Below, one piece after another: positions 22,301 to 32,834 of a stretch of 64,000 nt of DNA. Origin of the DNA: Cladopsammia gracilis (Eukaryota > Cnidaria > Anthozoa > Scleractinia > Dendrophylliidae); assembly GCA_022457155.1 (NCBI GenBank), contig JAJGOT010000217.1:687001-751000 (forward strand), read 5' to 3'. The position numbers and the translations under genes are program-made. The notes below the pieces were generated by a model. The model made no database searches. It worked only from the letters and a program-made list of their open reading frames with translations, and was not told the DNA's origin. The number at the start of each line of letters is the position of its first letter. Position 1 is the first letter of the stretch.

Positions 22301-25300
22301 TTCGTGATTCACGACTACTGTTTTAAACGTACTATTTGGTATTAAGCGGAATCCATGATCCCTTACCTCAAGAGAGGATTTGCGGGATCCGTAATAAGGT
22401 AAAACCGAAGCGTGTAAAAAATCTTCTTTCTCGCGGACTAAACTTATAAACAGTGCTGCGTTTTCCTTCAGCTAGAAAGCTTGTTTTCATTTTCCAGGAC
22501 AGCATAACTTCTCGAAACTTCGCACACGTTTGATGAACAATTCCGTGAAAATAAATAAAAGTACAGCTTCTGGTTGAGAATAAAAGCAATCTCGAACAAT
22601 ACAGCTCCGGCAACAAAGGCCATTCAACACGGCTTTCATTGTTAATATATATCTAGTGGAGAGATTCGGTCAGATTCGAGTTAGTCAGTGCGGCAAAAAA
22701 AGAAATAAAATAAAACTTCTCAGAACTGAATCGAAGTTTCCAGCTGCCCTTTTCTCCAAGTTCATCCGCAAAAAAATATCACCTTTGTATCGAGAATAGA
22801 AAATGATCGCTAATCATAATTAAGCAATTTACAACCTCTACATTTCTGGCAAAATGATCAATTCTTACACTAGAACACCAAATACGTAGAACTTTTATCC
22901 CGTAGCTGGCTTGGCAGTACTTTCCCTCCCAAGAACACTCGCGAAAGCCTCGCGCGCGAGATGGAGCTCCGCGATCTCGCGCCCCAAGCTTTCGCGCGCT
23001 TTTCACCTTCTTGCGATGCAATGGTTTCCTGTGTTAACTATAGCTAACCACCGCTGTTTTTTTCTTTTCCTTTAACAGTTGGGAGTTGTGGGACTACAAT
23101 TGATGCTCATGTGCAAAACACACGCAAGATTTCTTGTAAGTGAATCGTCACATTGTTTGTATCTAAGGTAGTGTTGAACCAAAATACATCTTCATTTAGT
23201 TTAAGACAACTAAAATGGGAGAAAATATTCTTGGCTTTCACTTACGTCATATCAAAATTCAGAAGCATTAAAAAATATATTTCGAATCCAAAATTTTTAT
23301 GGAATTGTAAAGAGTTTAAAACTACACATCTTGGCCAAATTTTGAAGCGCAAAAGCATTTCGTTCAAGAGTTATAGGCGAACGAGTATTAGATATTTTTA
23401 GTAAGAAATGTATGGAGCGGCCATCTTTGTGCCCCACTCAGGGGCACAAAGAAGGGGCACAAAGATGGCGGCCAAAAATTCAAAGTCTTAATTACACCAA
23501 AAATCACATCCAAAAATATTGTATTTGCTATAAGCTCAATTAACTCGGCTTATAAGCACTTATAATGCAAACAATAACTTTCAGCTGCTTATCTGAAATA
23601 GCGTGACGCATTGCGTGACACATTTAAAACCTTTGTAAATCGGAAGTAAAACATCGTTAAAACCTGAAACTTTTTGTGAAAGATTATAACACTTGTATCC
23701 ACATACCATGTTAGAAGCAGCTTTGTAGGATGTTTTCTTTAGATTTTTTAATTTTTATGACGTCATGTGAAAGCCAAGAATATTACAAATTCATGCTCGT
23801 CGGGTTTCATAACGTGAGTTATCTGAGAATAATCAAGCAGCCGTCAGGCCACACAAAATGGTATTGTCGATGACATTTAGCAGCTTTGAAAATAGCTTTC
23901 AATATTGTATGTCACAACACGGTACATTGGCGCGCTCTGCATCATTGGCTAATCAACCTTTTAATTCTAATTCTCAAAACAAATAGCCTGTGAACAGGCT
24001 TGGGTCAGGTTAAAATCGGCGAGCGAACCGAGCCGAGCACGAACTCGGGAAGAGGGAAGGGGCGCCCCTTCCCTCTTCCCCGGACCGCGCTCGGCTCGCT
24101 CCGCTCGCCAATTTTAACCTAACCCAATTCCCCCAAAAGAAGCCTGTTGACAGGCTAAAAACAAATCGATATTTTCTTTTGTAAAATACTTAAAAAACAG
24201 CACCATAGAAAAGCTTTTGTCAAACTATAAAATTTCCTCCAAAAACAAAATTTACACGACCATAAGGCTTCAAATTGGTAGACACGTTGGTCCATACTCG
24301 TACATTTTTTTAGTTTACTCGCCTCATTAGGAACATTTCCGTTTATACGGACACTTTCTGCGTGGCTACCGACCTGAGAGGATGATACCAATACGAATCC
24401 ACCGTAGGAAAAAAATGGCGGCTGTTCATTTTACCACAATACCTTGCGGACCTAACACGGCACATAAGGCACAAAGAAAGCCAAATTTTTACAATATTTG
24501 TTCCAGTACTAAGGACAATGTGTAGATTAGGTTTGAAGATTTTATAACTTTTCGTTACATTTTTATGAACGTTGTTACGATTTTTGTGCGCTAAGAATTA
24601 TGGGTAAATGTACCAGTTGCCATCTTTTTTCCTACCGTGGATTGTAGCAACCTCGTTCCCAGGGTCTCTCCGCTCCAGGGGGCGGGAAGATGAGAGACCC
24701 TGGGAACGAGGTTGGAATTGTATCTCCCACTCATTATGTTTTGTGTTTCTTCATCTGAAATACGCAGGTAATTTCTTCTATCCTGTTCACCGTTGCTGCA
24801 GGGTTGCTATGTTTTGCCGGGGCACTGTATACTGGTACCGAAGTAGCGCCGCTCCTTTCCAAGATGGACAGCTGTCAATATTACCCTGTAGAGAACTCGT
24901 GCAAGTGCTTTCAACAGAGTGAACTGCGACAGGTGTCAATCATCTTCAGAGACACTGTCAACTGTAATGGCATACAGATCAAACTCAGAGACCTTGTGTA
25001 CGGCATGAGCGGAGTGTACGGTGGCGGGCTGATCACGTGTATTGTGGCTGCTGTCATGGAAACACTGCTGCTGTGTCGAAAAAGAAGCTCTAAGGTATGA
25101 CTTGTCCACATCAGCAATATGAGGGTCTGATTGAGAGTTTTGAATTCTCTGACATGTTGTTAGGTATAATATCAGCCATTTTCAGCTTTCACTGTTAATA
25201 TCATCAGTCAAAATTTCACGATGTCACTTGTAGTAATATTTGGATTTCTCAACTGATAGTTTAAATTTTGGTATCTAGCTTTTCGGGCTTCAAAGTGATT

Positions 25301-25887
25301 TTTTTTTACTGTCAGCTACTACCAAATTTAATTTTATTGTAGTTGAAAAAATAAGAATTTTTACCGTTACCTTTTAAAGAAAAGTTTCATGGACTTACCT
25401 GGCAACCGATTATTCTTCTTTTTGGATTGTTTAATTCTCCCTCAATAAAGTGTTGTGTTGTGTGTTGTTTTCACGTTATTGTGCATTTGCAATGACAGTC
25501 ACTTTTTACTAAACCAGTAAACTCATTGCCTTGAAGAGCAATAAATGAACTATTGTTTTAAGTGTCCTAACCGTCCATACTCTCTCATTCCAGGCCACCC
25601 TGCACTCCAGGTCAGACGGCGATGGCAAATGTACTGTGAACTCGCGCCAGTCTCAAACGTCCCAAACAGACCTTAGCGGCATCGAAGAAGAAGACGTTGA
25701 ACTGGGAGCGGCAGAATTGCAGTGTTCCACTATCGAGACACAAACCAGCCAGTCACCTTCGAGCTTCGTGCGAGAAGTGCCTTGTTCTCATTACGTCGTC
25801 GACCTTAGCATTCCGCGACGAGATTACGTCATCAATTACAACTCCAATTCGAGGCACGATCCACCACCACCATACAGTGAGATGTGA
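19086..25887 (+). CDS. TMEM255-like four-helix membrane protein, four exons
   Basis: Joined exons 19086-19358, 23079-23135, 24768-25094 and 25594-25887 give 316 residues plus stop. All introns are phase 0 with GT/AG ends. The order is: Ser/Thr-rich N-tail of about 48 residues; helix 1 (ALPVIGFTIFSIGCLLGIG); helix 2 across the exon 1-2 junction; helix 3 at the start of exon 3; an extracellular loop with four Cys; helix 4 (GGGLITCIVAAVMETLLLC); and a cytoplasmic tail of about 100 residues ending DPPPPYSEM. The helix spacing, the basic link between helices 2 and 3, the Cys loop and the PPxY C-terminus resemble the vertebrate TMEM255A/B (FAM70) family. The function of that family is poorly known; PPxY motifs usually recruit WW-domain proteins such as NEDD4-type ligases. 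The start is the first in-frame ATG. A more distant tetraspan family is the main alternative. Confidence 0.7.
19359..23078 (+). other. Intron 1 of the TMEM255-like gene
   Basis: A 3.7-kb intron. A three-copy tandem repeat lies at 22,157-22,270; a GC-rich patch rich in CGCG lies at 22,940-23,005. No transposon was recognised, in contrast to intron 2. Confidence 0.55.
22157..22270 (+). repeat. Tandem repeat, 3 units of 35-50 bp
   Basis: The unit (C)AAGATTTCATTTGTAGAAG...ACT..AAAAATAG occurs three times with small indels. Confidence 0.7.
23079..23135 (+). CDS. TMEM255-like exon 2
   Basis: A 19-codon exon between TTTAACAG and GTAAGT. It completes helix 2 (LGVVGLQLMLMC) and adds the basic link KTHARFL. 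Phase 0 on both sides. Confidence 0.7.
23227..23781 (+). mobile_element. MITE family A, copy 2
   Basis: It starts TTCTTGGCTTTCACTTACGT and ends ATGACGTCATGTGAAAGCC plus AAGAA, with TA on both sides, giving a terminal inverted repeat of about 25 bp. It matches 734-1,285 in inverted orientation over its full length. It begins only 91 bp after exon 2. The centre holds two GGGGCACAAAG words that form a short hairpin. Confidence 0.8.
23985..24156. mobile_element. GC-rich palindromic element
   Basis: The ends are AGCCTGTGAACAGGCT and AGCCTGTTGACAGGCT, each itself a hairpin. Inside, GGTTAAAATCGGCGAGCG pairs with CGCTCGCCAATTTTAACC, and the centre GGAAGGGGCGCCCCTTCC is a perfect palindrome. An AAAACAAAT word flanks both sides, which may be the target duplication. 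The GC-rich arms stand out against AT-rich surroundings. Confidence 0.75.
24396..24643. mobile_element. Foldback MITE in intron 2
   Basis: AATCCACCGTAGGAAAAAAA followed by TGGC at the left pairs with GCCATCTTTTTTCCTACCG plus TGGATT at the right. About 248 bp, no coding frame. Confidence 0.7.
24649..24713. mobile_element. Tiny palindromic element beside exon 3
   Basis: AACCTCGTTCCCAGGGTCTC at the left is the exact reverse complement of GAGACCCTGGGAACGAGGTT at the right, with about 25 bp between. It ends 54 bp before exon 3, so it lies close to the branch-point region. Confidence 0.8.
24768..25094 (+). CDS. TMEM255-like exon 3
   Basis: 109 codons between TACGCAG and GTATGA, phase 0. It encodes helix 3 (VISSILFTVAAGLLCFAGAL), a loop with Cys residues in CQYY, SCKCF and VNCNG, helix 4 and a basic stop-transfer CRKRSSK. 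Confidence 0.75.
25594..25887 (+). CDS. TMEM255-like exon 4 (terminal)
   Basis: 97 codons plus TGA after the acceptor CATTCCAG. It encodes a Ser/Thr- and Glu-rich cytoplasmic tail ending in PPPPY-SEM, a PPxY-type motif. Confidence 0.75.
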   Translation, partial: ATLHSRSDGDGKCTVNSRQSQTSQTDLSGIEEEDVELGAAELQCSTIETQTSQSPSSFVREVPCSHYVVDLSIPRRDYVINYNSNSRHDPPPPYSEM

Positions 25888-26461
25888 AAACCCACCAACG
25901 TGGCGAGCGCCTCTCAACAAACAGTCAAGAAGAACAAAAGGCTGGGATTTGGGAAAGCTCTCCTCAGTTCTGCAACCTCTTGTCACAAAGCTATATAAGC
26001 TTTTTTCTCGTCTCATGGAGTTGCAGCACTCCGTTTGTAAACAAGCTAACAAACAAACAAAGAGTATCAATGAAAGGTAAAATTAGGTGACAACCTAAAT
26101 CTAAATCTCGGGTAAAAAGAGAAAAACCAGTGGAAAATAGTGCATCAGATGAGGAAAGTATTTTTTGGAAAGAATATCTAAACAATGAGAACTTCGAAGA
26201 GACATGACTCCATAACGTAGTCAAATTAAAAATTAATCAATTGAGCTTTTAATTTAAGTTCGCAAATCTTCAGCGTTTTAAAATAACACGCATATAGGGA
26301 ACATTGTACGAAACTCAATACACTGTACATATAGCTGTAAATAGCAAAGAGCAAAATGTAAGAAGTCTTTTTAGCTTCCGAAAATACATGAAATATAGTT
26401 TTAAAATACAGTTGTTTTATATATCTATATATATGAAGTGTAGAAATCGTTTCACTGAATC

Positions 26462-26467
26462 AATAAA
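26462..26467 (+). promoter_or_regulatory. Candidate polyadenylation signal
   Basis: An AATAAA lies 575 bases after the TMEM255-like stop codon. A second AATAAA lies at 26,613-26,618. Which one is used cannot be told from sequence. Confidence 0.35.
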
Positions 26468-26946
26468 TCAAATTGCTTGTACCAAATACTTCAAGCGATT
26501 ATCACACAATTACAGCTAGAGTTGAATGGAAACTTGATCAAATTTCACTAACAGGTAATTTGTACTTTGCACGACCCCCCAAGCTTTCTAGCTTTAATAT
26601 CCATCGTGCTTAAATAAAGGTTACTTACTTGCTTTAAAGATGCGATATAAATGTTTTACTATTTTTGTAGCATCAAAATTAACCTAATCATTTGATTTAT
26701 ACACCATATTTAGAAAATAAAAATTTAAAGTGCAACTTGGATTGTTTTCTATTATATTATTGCGTAAGAAAAAAGTGAACATATCAGACGCGGAATATTT
26801 CGTCATTTGAAGTTTTTTATTGATCCAGGTCTACAACAGATCCGGCTCCTCTTAACGTTTTGTCGCTGTGGTCTGGCCGTATTTAAAGTCTTGAATTCAT
26901 ACTCAAGTAGATTAAGGCCTGGTTCCTTTACAGGTTTTCAAATTAT

Positions 26947-27823
26947 CCCGGCATAGTAAATCGAACCCAATCGAACTAAATTTCAATCGAACTCAATCGA
27001 ACTCAATCGAACTCAATTCATGGATTGAGTTCGATTGAGTTCGGCAATCGAACGAAATCGAACTCACCGAAAAGAAAAAAAAATCAATCGAACCCAACCG
27101 AACGTTCGATTTTCGAACTCGTGATTTGTGTAAAACAGGCGTTAAAAATCCATAACCAGATCTTGGAAGCTCGAGTTACTGCAGCCCGGAGTGCAGCGCA
27201 CGTGTTTTTCGTAAACGAAGAAATTCCGCAGAAATGGCTTCAGATGCCCTGTGGATTGTAAGCTTCAAATGCGTAGTAAAAGGCTACCAGGAATGCCGAT
27301 TTGACGTCATTGTATTTTTGCATAAAAGTAACCCTTCGAGTTGTCTTGCCGCAATTGTAAGTTAGCTAAAAAAGGAAAGGGTACAACAATTTCGGAATAC
27401 GCCCGCGGGAATAATGATAGCTTTGCTCTGTTCTGTTCTGTTCTGTTCCCTTAACTGCCGTGGACAGTTTATAAATGGGGTTTCTGTTATTGAATAAATT
27501 GTAAAAAAGCACAAGAAAAACCTGCTTTGATGGGCTTGCTTTGGGCTTGCTTTGTATAGGTTACCAGAGCCAATCGAACGCAATCCATTTAATTGTGTTC
27601 GATTGAGTTCGGTTTCCAAACTCAGTCGAACACAATCAGATGTATTGAGTTCGATTGAGTTCGATTTGTTCGATTGAATTCGATTTGTTCGGAAATCGAA
27701 CTCACTGAAAGTCCGGTGTTCGATTTCATTCGATTGCCGAACTCAATCGAACTCAATCCACGGATTGAGTTCGATTGAGTTCGATTGACTTCGATTTCCG
27801 AACGTTCGATTTACTATGCCGGG
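26947..27823. mobile_element. 877-bp element with AATCGAACTC repeats and 6-bp TSD
   Basis: Ends CCCGGCATAGTAAATCGAAC and its reverse complement are exact, and AATTAT flanks both sides (26941-26946, 27824-27829). Many copies of AATCGAACTC or its complement GAGTTCGATT crowd both subterminal regions, in both orientations. The centre has no transposase. Dense subterminal repeats of this kind usually serve as transposase-binding sites. The family is not identified. Confidence 0.85.
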
Positions 27824-27829
27824 AATTAT

Positions 27830-28584
27830 ATAAAGGGGGGTAGTCTGTGTGTTTTCAAGGTATCCTAGGACTAATAGTTTAAGGCTAATCATAACCAAGA
27901 GTTCTTTCAATTTCCGGTAGGAAATTGTTTACAACTGCATCACGTGACCAGTCACGCCCTGTTTTATCAAAAATTTCTTTCACTCGAAATTCCCACTAGT
28001 TAGAGAGCAAAAATCGTTCCATCTATAGATTCAAACAATGGCCACTGATAGTGTTCTTGAACCGGTTGGAATGAGACCAGGCCATTTAACGTCTTTTTCT
28101 TGTTCAAAATTTTGTTTAGAGAAGGACTGACACTAGTCAATGAACACCAATCCGAGCTGATTTCGTAGGCACTTTTTAGGTTCATTCTTTTGATACAGAG
28201 AAACTGAAGCTGTACAAGTAGCAAGTGGTGGGAATCCTTGATTGCAATTTTCAAACAATAGAGGGCGTGGTCGATCACGTGATCATGTAATTTGAGATTC
28301 TCTTTTCCAGCTTTTCTATTTTAGCAAGTTCTCTTGATTTTGGTTAATTTTATCTTTGCTATTCCTCCTAGATGCCTTACTCGCGTGAATTAAGGCATGG
28401 CTCCTCGTGTAATATTGGGTTTTCATCATTTTTTCTACCTTTATTCAGCGTCCCCTAATATTTTATCCTATAACCATGCACTAAGAAACAATAAAAACGT
28501 AACTGTGTTTGCAAGGACCACCGTAACAAAATAGAAGCACCGGATTCTGTAGTAAAGGATCTAATCAGCGTAAAAATGAAACAG
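27830..28584. other. No feature seen
   Basis: A minus-strand frame of 92 codons at 28,000-28,278 has no recognised domain and no splice context. Otherwise AT-rich sequence. Confidence 0.35.
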
Positions 28585-28720
28585 TATGATACAAAAGCAA
28601 GGCTGATTAAACGGTACGGAAATTGTAAGAAGAAGAAGAAGAAGAAAGGCTGTGCCTTTCGAAATATTGGATTCAAATACAATTTCCATGCCGTTTAATC
28701 AGCCTTGCTTTTGTATAATA
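28585..28720. mobile_element. Small foldback MITE
   Basis: ATACAAAAGCAAGGCTGATT at the left pairs with AATCAGCCTTGCTTTTGTAT at the right, and AAACGG with CCGTTT inside. The loop contains a (GAA)n run. Confidence 0.8.
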
Positions 28721-29082
28721 CTAAGAAACAAAACCATTTTTGGATGGTGCCCTGTGTCTGTTGGGGTCACATGACCAGCCATGTCCCAAGTTATGCAAAA
28801 TTTGGAATTTTCAGATTACGGCATGAAAATTAAATTAAAAGATCCCGGTTTTCCTTCCTTAGTCGTCAATTTACAGAGTAATAAGTCAAATTAAACGGGG
28901 AATTTCGAAAACTGTTATTGCTACATAATTATTCATTGTTTTCCTCAAGTCCCAGTCCCTCTCTAAAATTAAAACGTTATAGTTTACATTTGGAAAACCC
29001 CGATTAGTTCCATAAACCTTGTACTAATGGTCATTGATAGTAAACAAATTAAGTTGAAAAATATTCACCGAATACAAACTGT

Positions 29083-29219
29083 GGGTGTTTCTTGGTGTTG
29101 CGGAAGCCATTGTTGGTTAGCCTTTGTGTTGTGCGGAGTGTGGGTATTGTTCAGTGTCTTTTGAATCTTTTGTTTTACGTCATTTGGTGATCACACCATC
29201 CGCAGCACCAAAGAATCTC
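29083..29219 (+). mobile_element. hAT-like MITE family E, copy 1
   Basis: The element begins GGGTGTTTCTTGGTGTTGCG and ends CGCAGCACCAAAGAATCTC. AAACTGT flanks both sides (29076-29082 and 29220-29226). It is over 90% identical by eye to 34,826-34,959. Confidence 0.8.
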
Positions 29220-29369
29220 AAACTGTCTTGTATTCGTGTTTGGGTGGCCGACTCCCGTGACTATAAAACTTTGTACTCATTTTGTACGAAGTTTACGCGA
29301 GATATAAGACACACAAGCTTTATCATATAAACTCTTGCGGTGATAAACATGGTAAACTAACGCATTTTT

Positions 29370-30783
29370 ATAATAAACTTGACGTTTCGTATGCTAAGTG
29401 ACATACATTTTCAAAAGTAACCATTACAGTCTTTGAAAACTGTTTATATAGCTCAAAATTAGGGGTCTGGAACCAAGATTAAGGAAAACAATCTTAACAT
29501 GCAGTAATTTAATAGTACGGACTGTCCGTCCTAAGAAGCTAAAGCAAAGCATCAGCTTCTCACTGCTGACGTTAACATTTAAGGAAGGCTGTAGTTCTTG
29601 AATCAACAAAGTCTCCTTGATTTTGCAGTTAAAGTCCGTTTTGCCGGACGCTAAAATATAAAAATGATCCCAATTAATGTTGTGACCAGTGATTTTGATA
29701 TGACTGATCAGCAATGGCTGATGTATGGTTACTTTTAGCGAGGGCCTTGAAATGTTCGGTTTTTCTGTCATGAAGTCGTCGTTTTGTTTTCCCTATGTAG
29801 AATTCATCGCAATCCCAGCAACCAGCTTTGTAGACAACTTTAGACATTTGAGAGCGGTTCAGGCGGTCCTTGTATGGATTTGATGCGGTGTGTGTTGTGA
29901 AATATAATTTTGAGGTTGATGCAAGAATAGAAGTTGTATACACAGGATTGAAGACGTTTGGCGCCACCTGGTGGCGTAGCCAGCCTATAGGCCCGTAGGC
30001 CCGGGCCTACAAATTTTTCAGCCCTCTTGTGTTACGTTTTTAAGAATTGTATAAATGAAAAATTCAAATCCATTCCTTTTATTAAATATTAGGATTTCGG
30101 TGCTGTCAAGATGCATATAAAATCACCAGAAAGTGAAGGATAAAGCATTTTCAAGGGCCAATATCGAAAAATTTTTCGGCGGGGGCATGCTCCCGGAACC
30201 CCCTAAAAGCGGCCCTTGCGGGTCGGATGGCCAGGCCTACAACTCTTCTAAAAGCTGGCTACGCCACTGGGCCTGACGTGGTTGCTGTGAAGACCTAAGT
30301 AAGGTAAAAGGATAATGATATCCTACTTGGGAACTGTAGGAACGGGGTTGTTTGGCTTGTTTTTATTTCTGTTCAAAACATCGTTAATGTTGGGTACTTG
30401 ATAATGCTTTGAGGGTAACCATTTTGTAGCAAAAGTTTCTTAAGATCATTAAGAGCGGATTTCAATAAAGAAGCCGATGAGCAAATTCGGAGGCAACGAT
30501 AGGTGAGTGTGCGGATCAGATTAATTTTGTACTTGCGAGGTGTAAATGAATCCCATTTAGTGTACAGGCCTGTGAATATCTTCTTCCGGTAAATGGATGT
30601 TATGAAAGTTTTGTTGGGGCATCGTTTGACAAGGATGTCTAAAAACGGAATTTCATTGTCCTGTTCAAATTCAATGGTAAATTTGATACTGTTGTGACGA
30701 CTGTTTAAATTTTCAGGTTGCATGAAATTTTTTTTCGCCCATTGCTTGTGCAGGATTTTTTTCTCGGGTGAAATCCTCTGCAC
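29370..30783 (-). mobile_element. Penelope-like retroelement, truncated and split by a MITE
   Basis: On the minus strand, 30,783-30,373 encodes the C-terminal part of a Penelope-type reverse transcriptase: FLDILVKR, TSIYRKKIFTGLYTKWDSF and a C-terminal LLQNGYP. After the inserted MITE (29,971-30,267), 29,967-29,674 encodes a GIY-YIG-type endonuclease domain: VVYKAGCWDCDEFYIGKTKR, RLHDRKTEHF. A frameshift near 29,750 leads into the C-tail with ASGKTDFNCKIKETLLIQEL and LNVNVSSEKLML. The RT plus GIY-YIG order is diagnostic for Penelope-like elements. The 5' part of the RT is missing, so the copy is dead. Confidence 0.85.
29971..30267. mobile_element. MITE inserted in the Penelope element
   Basis: GTGGCGTAGCCAGC at the left and its exact complement GCTGGCTACGCCAC at the right bound about 297 bp without a coding frame. 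Next to the ends are paired words GGCCTACAA and TAGGCCC. The target duplication is not clear. The insertion separates the RT and endonuclease parts of the retroelement. Confidence 0.75.
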
Positions 30784-30945
30784 GAATTTTTTTTGACAAA
30801 TATTGCTTCGTTTGTTTCACAAAAAAATTGTTGTACTTCGTAGGTTAAGGACCATTTTGATCATTATATTTAGAATGGTTAAAATCAAATGTCATATACT
30901 GTTTGTTATTTACCGATTGTTTCCTTTTCACTATGCACTTTTACT

Positions 30946-31379
30946 ATGCGGAATTTAACATTCAAATCTCCACCAACGATTGCGTTATTCCCTGCCGTCA
31001 ATCATATTAAAAATTGATACGAAAGCCAACGGACCATGTAAAAAAGAAACAAACAAAATGGATCGAAATCTACCAATCATAATGCACGGACGTGACCTTT
31101 TGAACTCATAGAGAAGCGCACAATTACTATTTATAGAACTAAAACTCAGACAAACAAACCAAAAGTGACTCTCAGGGGATTCCTAATAAGGAATTTCTAT
31201 TGTCAGAAATGCAAGAATAAACAAGAATAAATTATAAACTCAGACAAACATGAGTACTGACGTCATTTGTGCGCTTTGCTATTGAGGTGAAGATCTGTTT
31301 CCTGAGAGGTAAGCTAAGGTGATTGACGGCAGTGTAAAACGCAACCTTTGGTGGAAATTTGAATTTCAAATTCCGCATG
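30946..31379. mobile_element. Foldback element with about 60-bp arms
   Basis: ATGCGGAATTTAACATTCAA, CTCCACCAA and CTGCCGTCAATCA at the left pair, in reverse order, with TGATTGACGGCAG, TTGGTGGAAA and AATTCCGCAT at the right. No coding frame. Confidence 0.7.
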
Positions 31380-31797
31380 TTATTGAAAGGCGCAGTAACA
31401 GCAATTCATATCAAATGTTTTACAAATGTTGGCGTCAAGAAGCTTTTATATTAAAATAACTAGTCGTCTAGTAGCTAGGCAACACTTGAAATTCTATTAA
31501 AATCTTAAAAAAGCGTTCTCTGGTTTAAAATCATTTAAAAAACTGACCTTCGGCTACCAGTCTGCAGCCTCTAACGAATGATGAAAAAGGCACGAATGTA
31601 AAAATATATACAGCGAAAAGAAAATGGGGTCTTTCTACGTGAACCGGTACTCATTGTCTTCTATTGTTTGTGAGGTATTGTATTTTTGGTCTTGTTTTGC
31701 ATTTGTATTATTGTCGTTCTTTGTTCCTTTTGTTTTACGTCATCTGTGCTCCGGTACACACAGAAAGAACCAGAAAATGTGCGAAAAATGACATAAT
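31380..31797. other. No feature seen
   Basis: AT-rich sequence without a recognised feature. Confidence 0.4.
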
Positions 31798-31993
31798 AAG
31801 GCCCCGTCCACACATATCCGGATATTTTTTAATCCGCAACTTTTTTGTTGCGGATTGGCCTTCCGTCCACACGTATCCGGCGAATTCGGGCAAATACGAT
31901 TCGAATACGCTACGTGTGGACGCGAATATTTTCTAATCCGTAACAAAAAAGTTGCGAATTCAAAAATATCCGGATACGTGTGGACGGGGCCTA
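31798..31993. mobile_element. Short MITE (GGCCCCGTCCACAC ends)
   Basis: AAGGCCCCGTCCACACATAT plus CCGGATAT on the left pairs with ATATCCGGATACGTGTGGAC plus GGGGCCT on the right; a middle pair is CGTCCACACGTATCC/ACGTGTGGACG. TAA/TA flanks both sides. Confidence 0.8.
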
Positions 31994-31996
31994 AGT

Positions 31997-32735
31997 ATGG
32001 GCCTGGGGCCTCGTCGCACTACAGTCAAAAATCGAGGAAAAAAAAAAAGAAACCACTCCGGTGGGACACAAATGTTTCTGTTTTTATGTCACTTTGCACG
32101 GGCAAAGGGGCTATTCACATGATACCGGAATGACTTTCATTCTGGAACGAGTTCATTCCATCTCCATATATTGCTCTGTATCTGTTTACATGATACCGAG
32201 ACGAAATTTTATTCCCGTACAGGTCATTCCGGAATGAGTTCACTCCGGTTTTCAATCCGAATGAAATTCTCGTTCAGGTATGACATTTTATTCCGGTATC
32301 GTGTAAACTGAAAACGAACTTCGTTCCAAGATGAAAACCGCAAACCGTGTAGTCTGGGTCGAGTGGCGCATGCGTATCATTGCGCGAAACTTGCGCCATC
32401 TTTGTTTTCTGATCTGGCGCGAAAACCACGCAAGCGAGAACGCCTTAGGCTGAGCCGGTCAATTTTGTCATGTGAATACAGTACGTACTTCATTTTGGAA
32501 CGAAACTCATTCCGGAATGAAACTCATTCCGGTATCATATAAAAAGCCCCTAATTTTTGTTTTTGACTGTAGTGCGACTACAGTCAAAAACAAAAATTAT
32601 ATTAGCCAGTGCAAAATGACATAAAAACAAAAACATTCTACAAAAAGCGTGTCCCACCGGAGCGGTTTCTATTGTTTTCCTCGATTTTTGCACGGGCTTA
32701 TTTTTGTTGTTGACTGTAGCGCGACCAGGCCCTAT
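31997..32735. mobile_element. Outer foldback MITE, split by a second MITE
   Basis: The left arm (CGTCGCACTACAGTC, ATCGAGGAAAA, CCGGTGGGACAC, TTTTTATGTCA) has its reverse complement at 32,575-32,735 in the same order. The left arm is cut at about 32,106, where another MITE starts. Confidence 0.7.
32107..32550. mobile_element. Inner MITE nested in 31,997-32,735
   Basis: The ends are GGGGCTATTCACATGATACC and, reversed, GGGGCTTTTTATATGATACC, followed by GGAATGA. Inside are repeated CATTCCGG/CCGGAATG words. No coding frame. Confidence 0.75.
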
Positions 32736-32834
32736 GTGCGAAGAAAGTGACAAAAGAACGAAGAAAATGCTAATTAAAAATATTCATAAAATGCTAAAGA
32801 AATGTTCACTGTTTTAAAAGAATTGAATATTGTC

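Noticed and set aside
27025..27261. 78-codon frame with SNPKRKKNQ-like basic stretch
   Set aside because: It is produced by the AATCGAACTC subterminal repeats of the element at 26,947-27,823.
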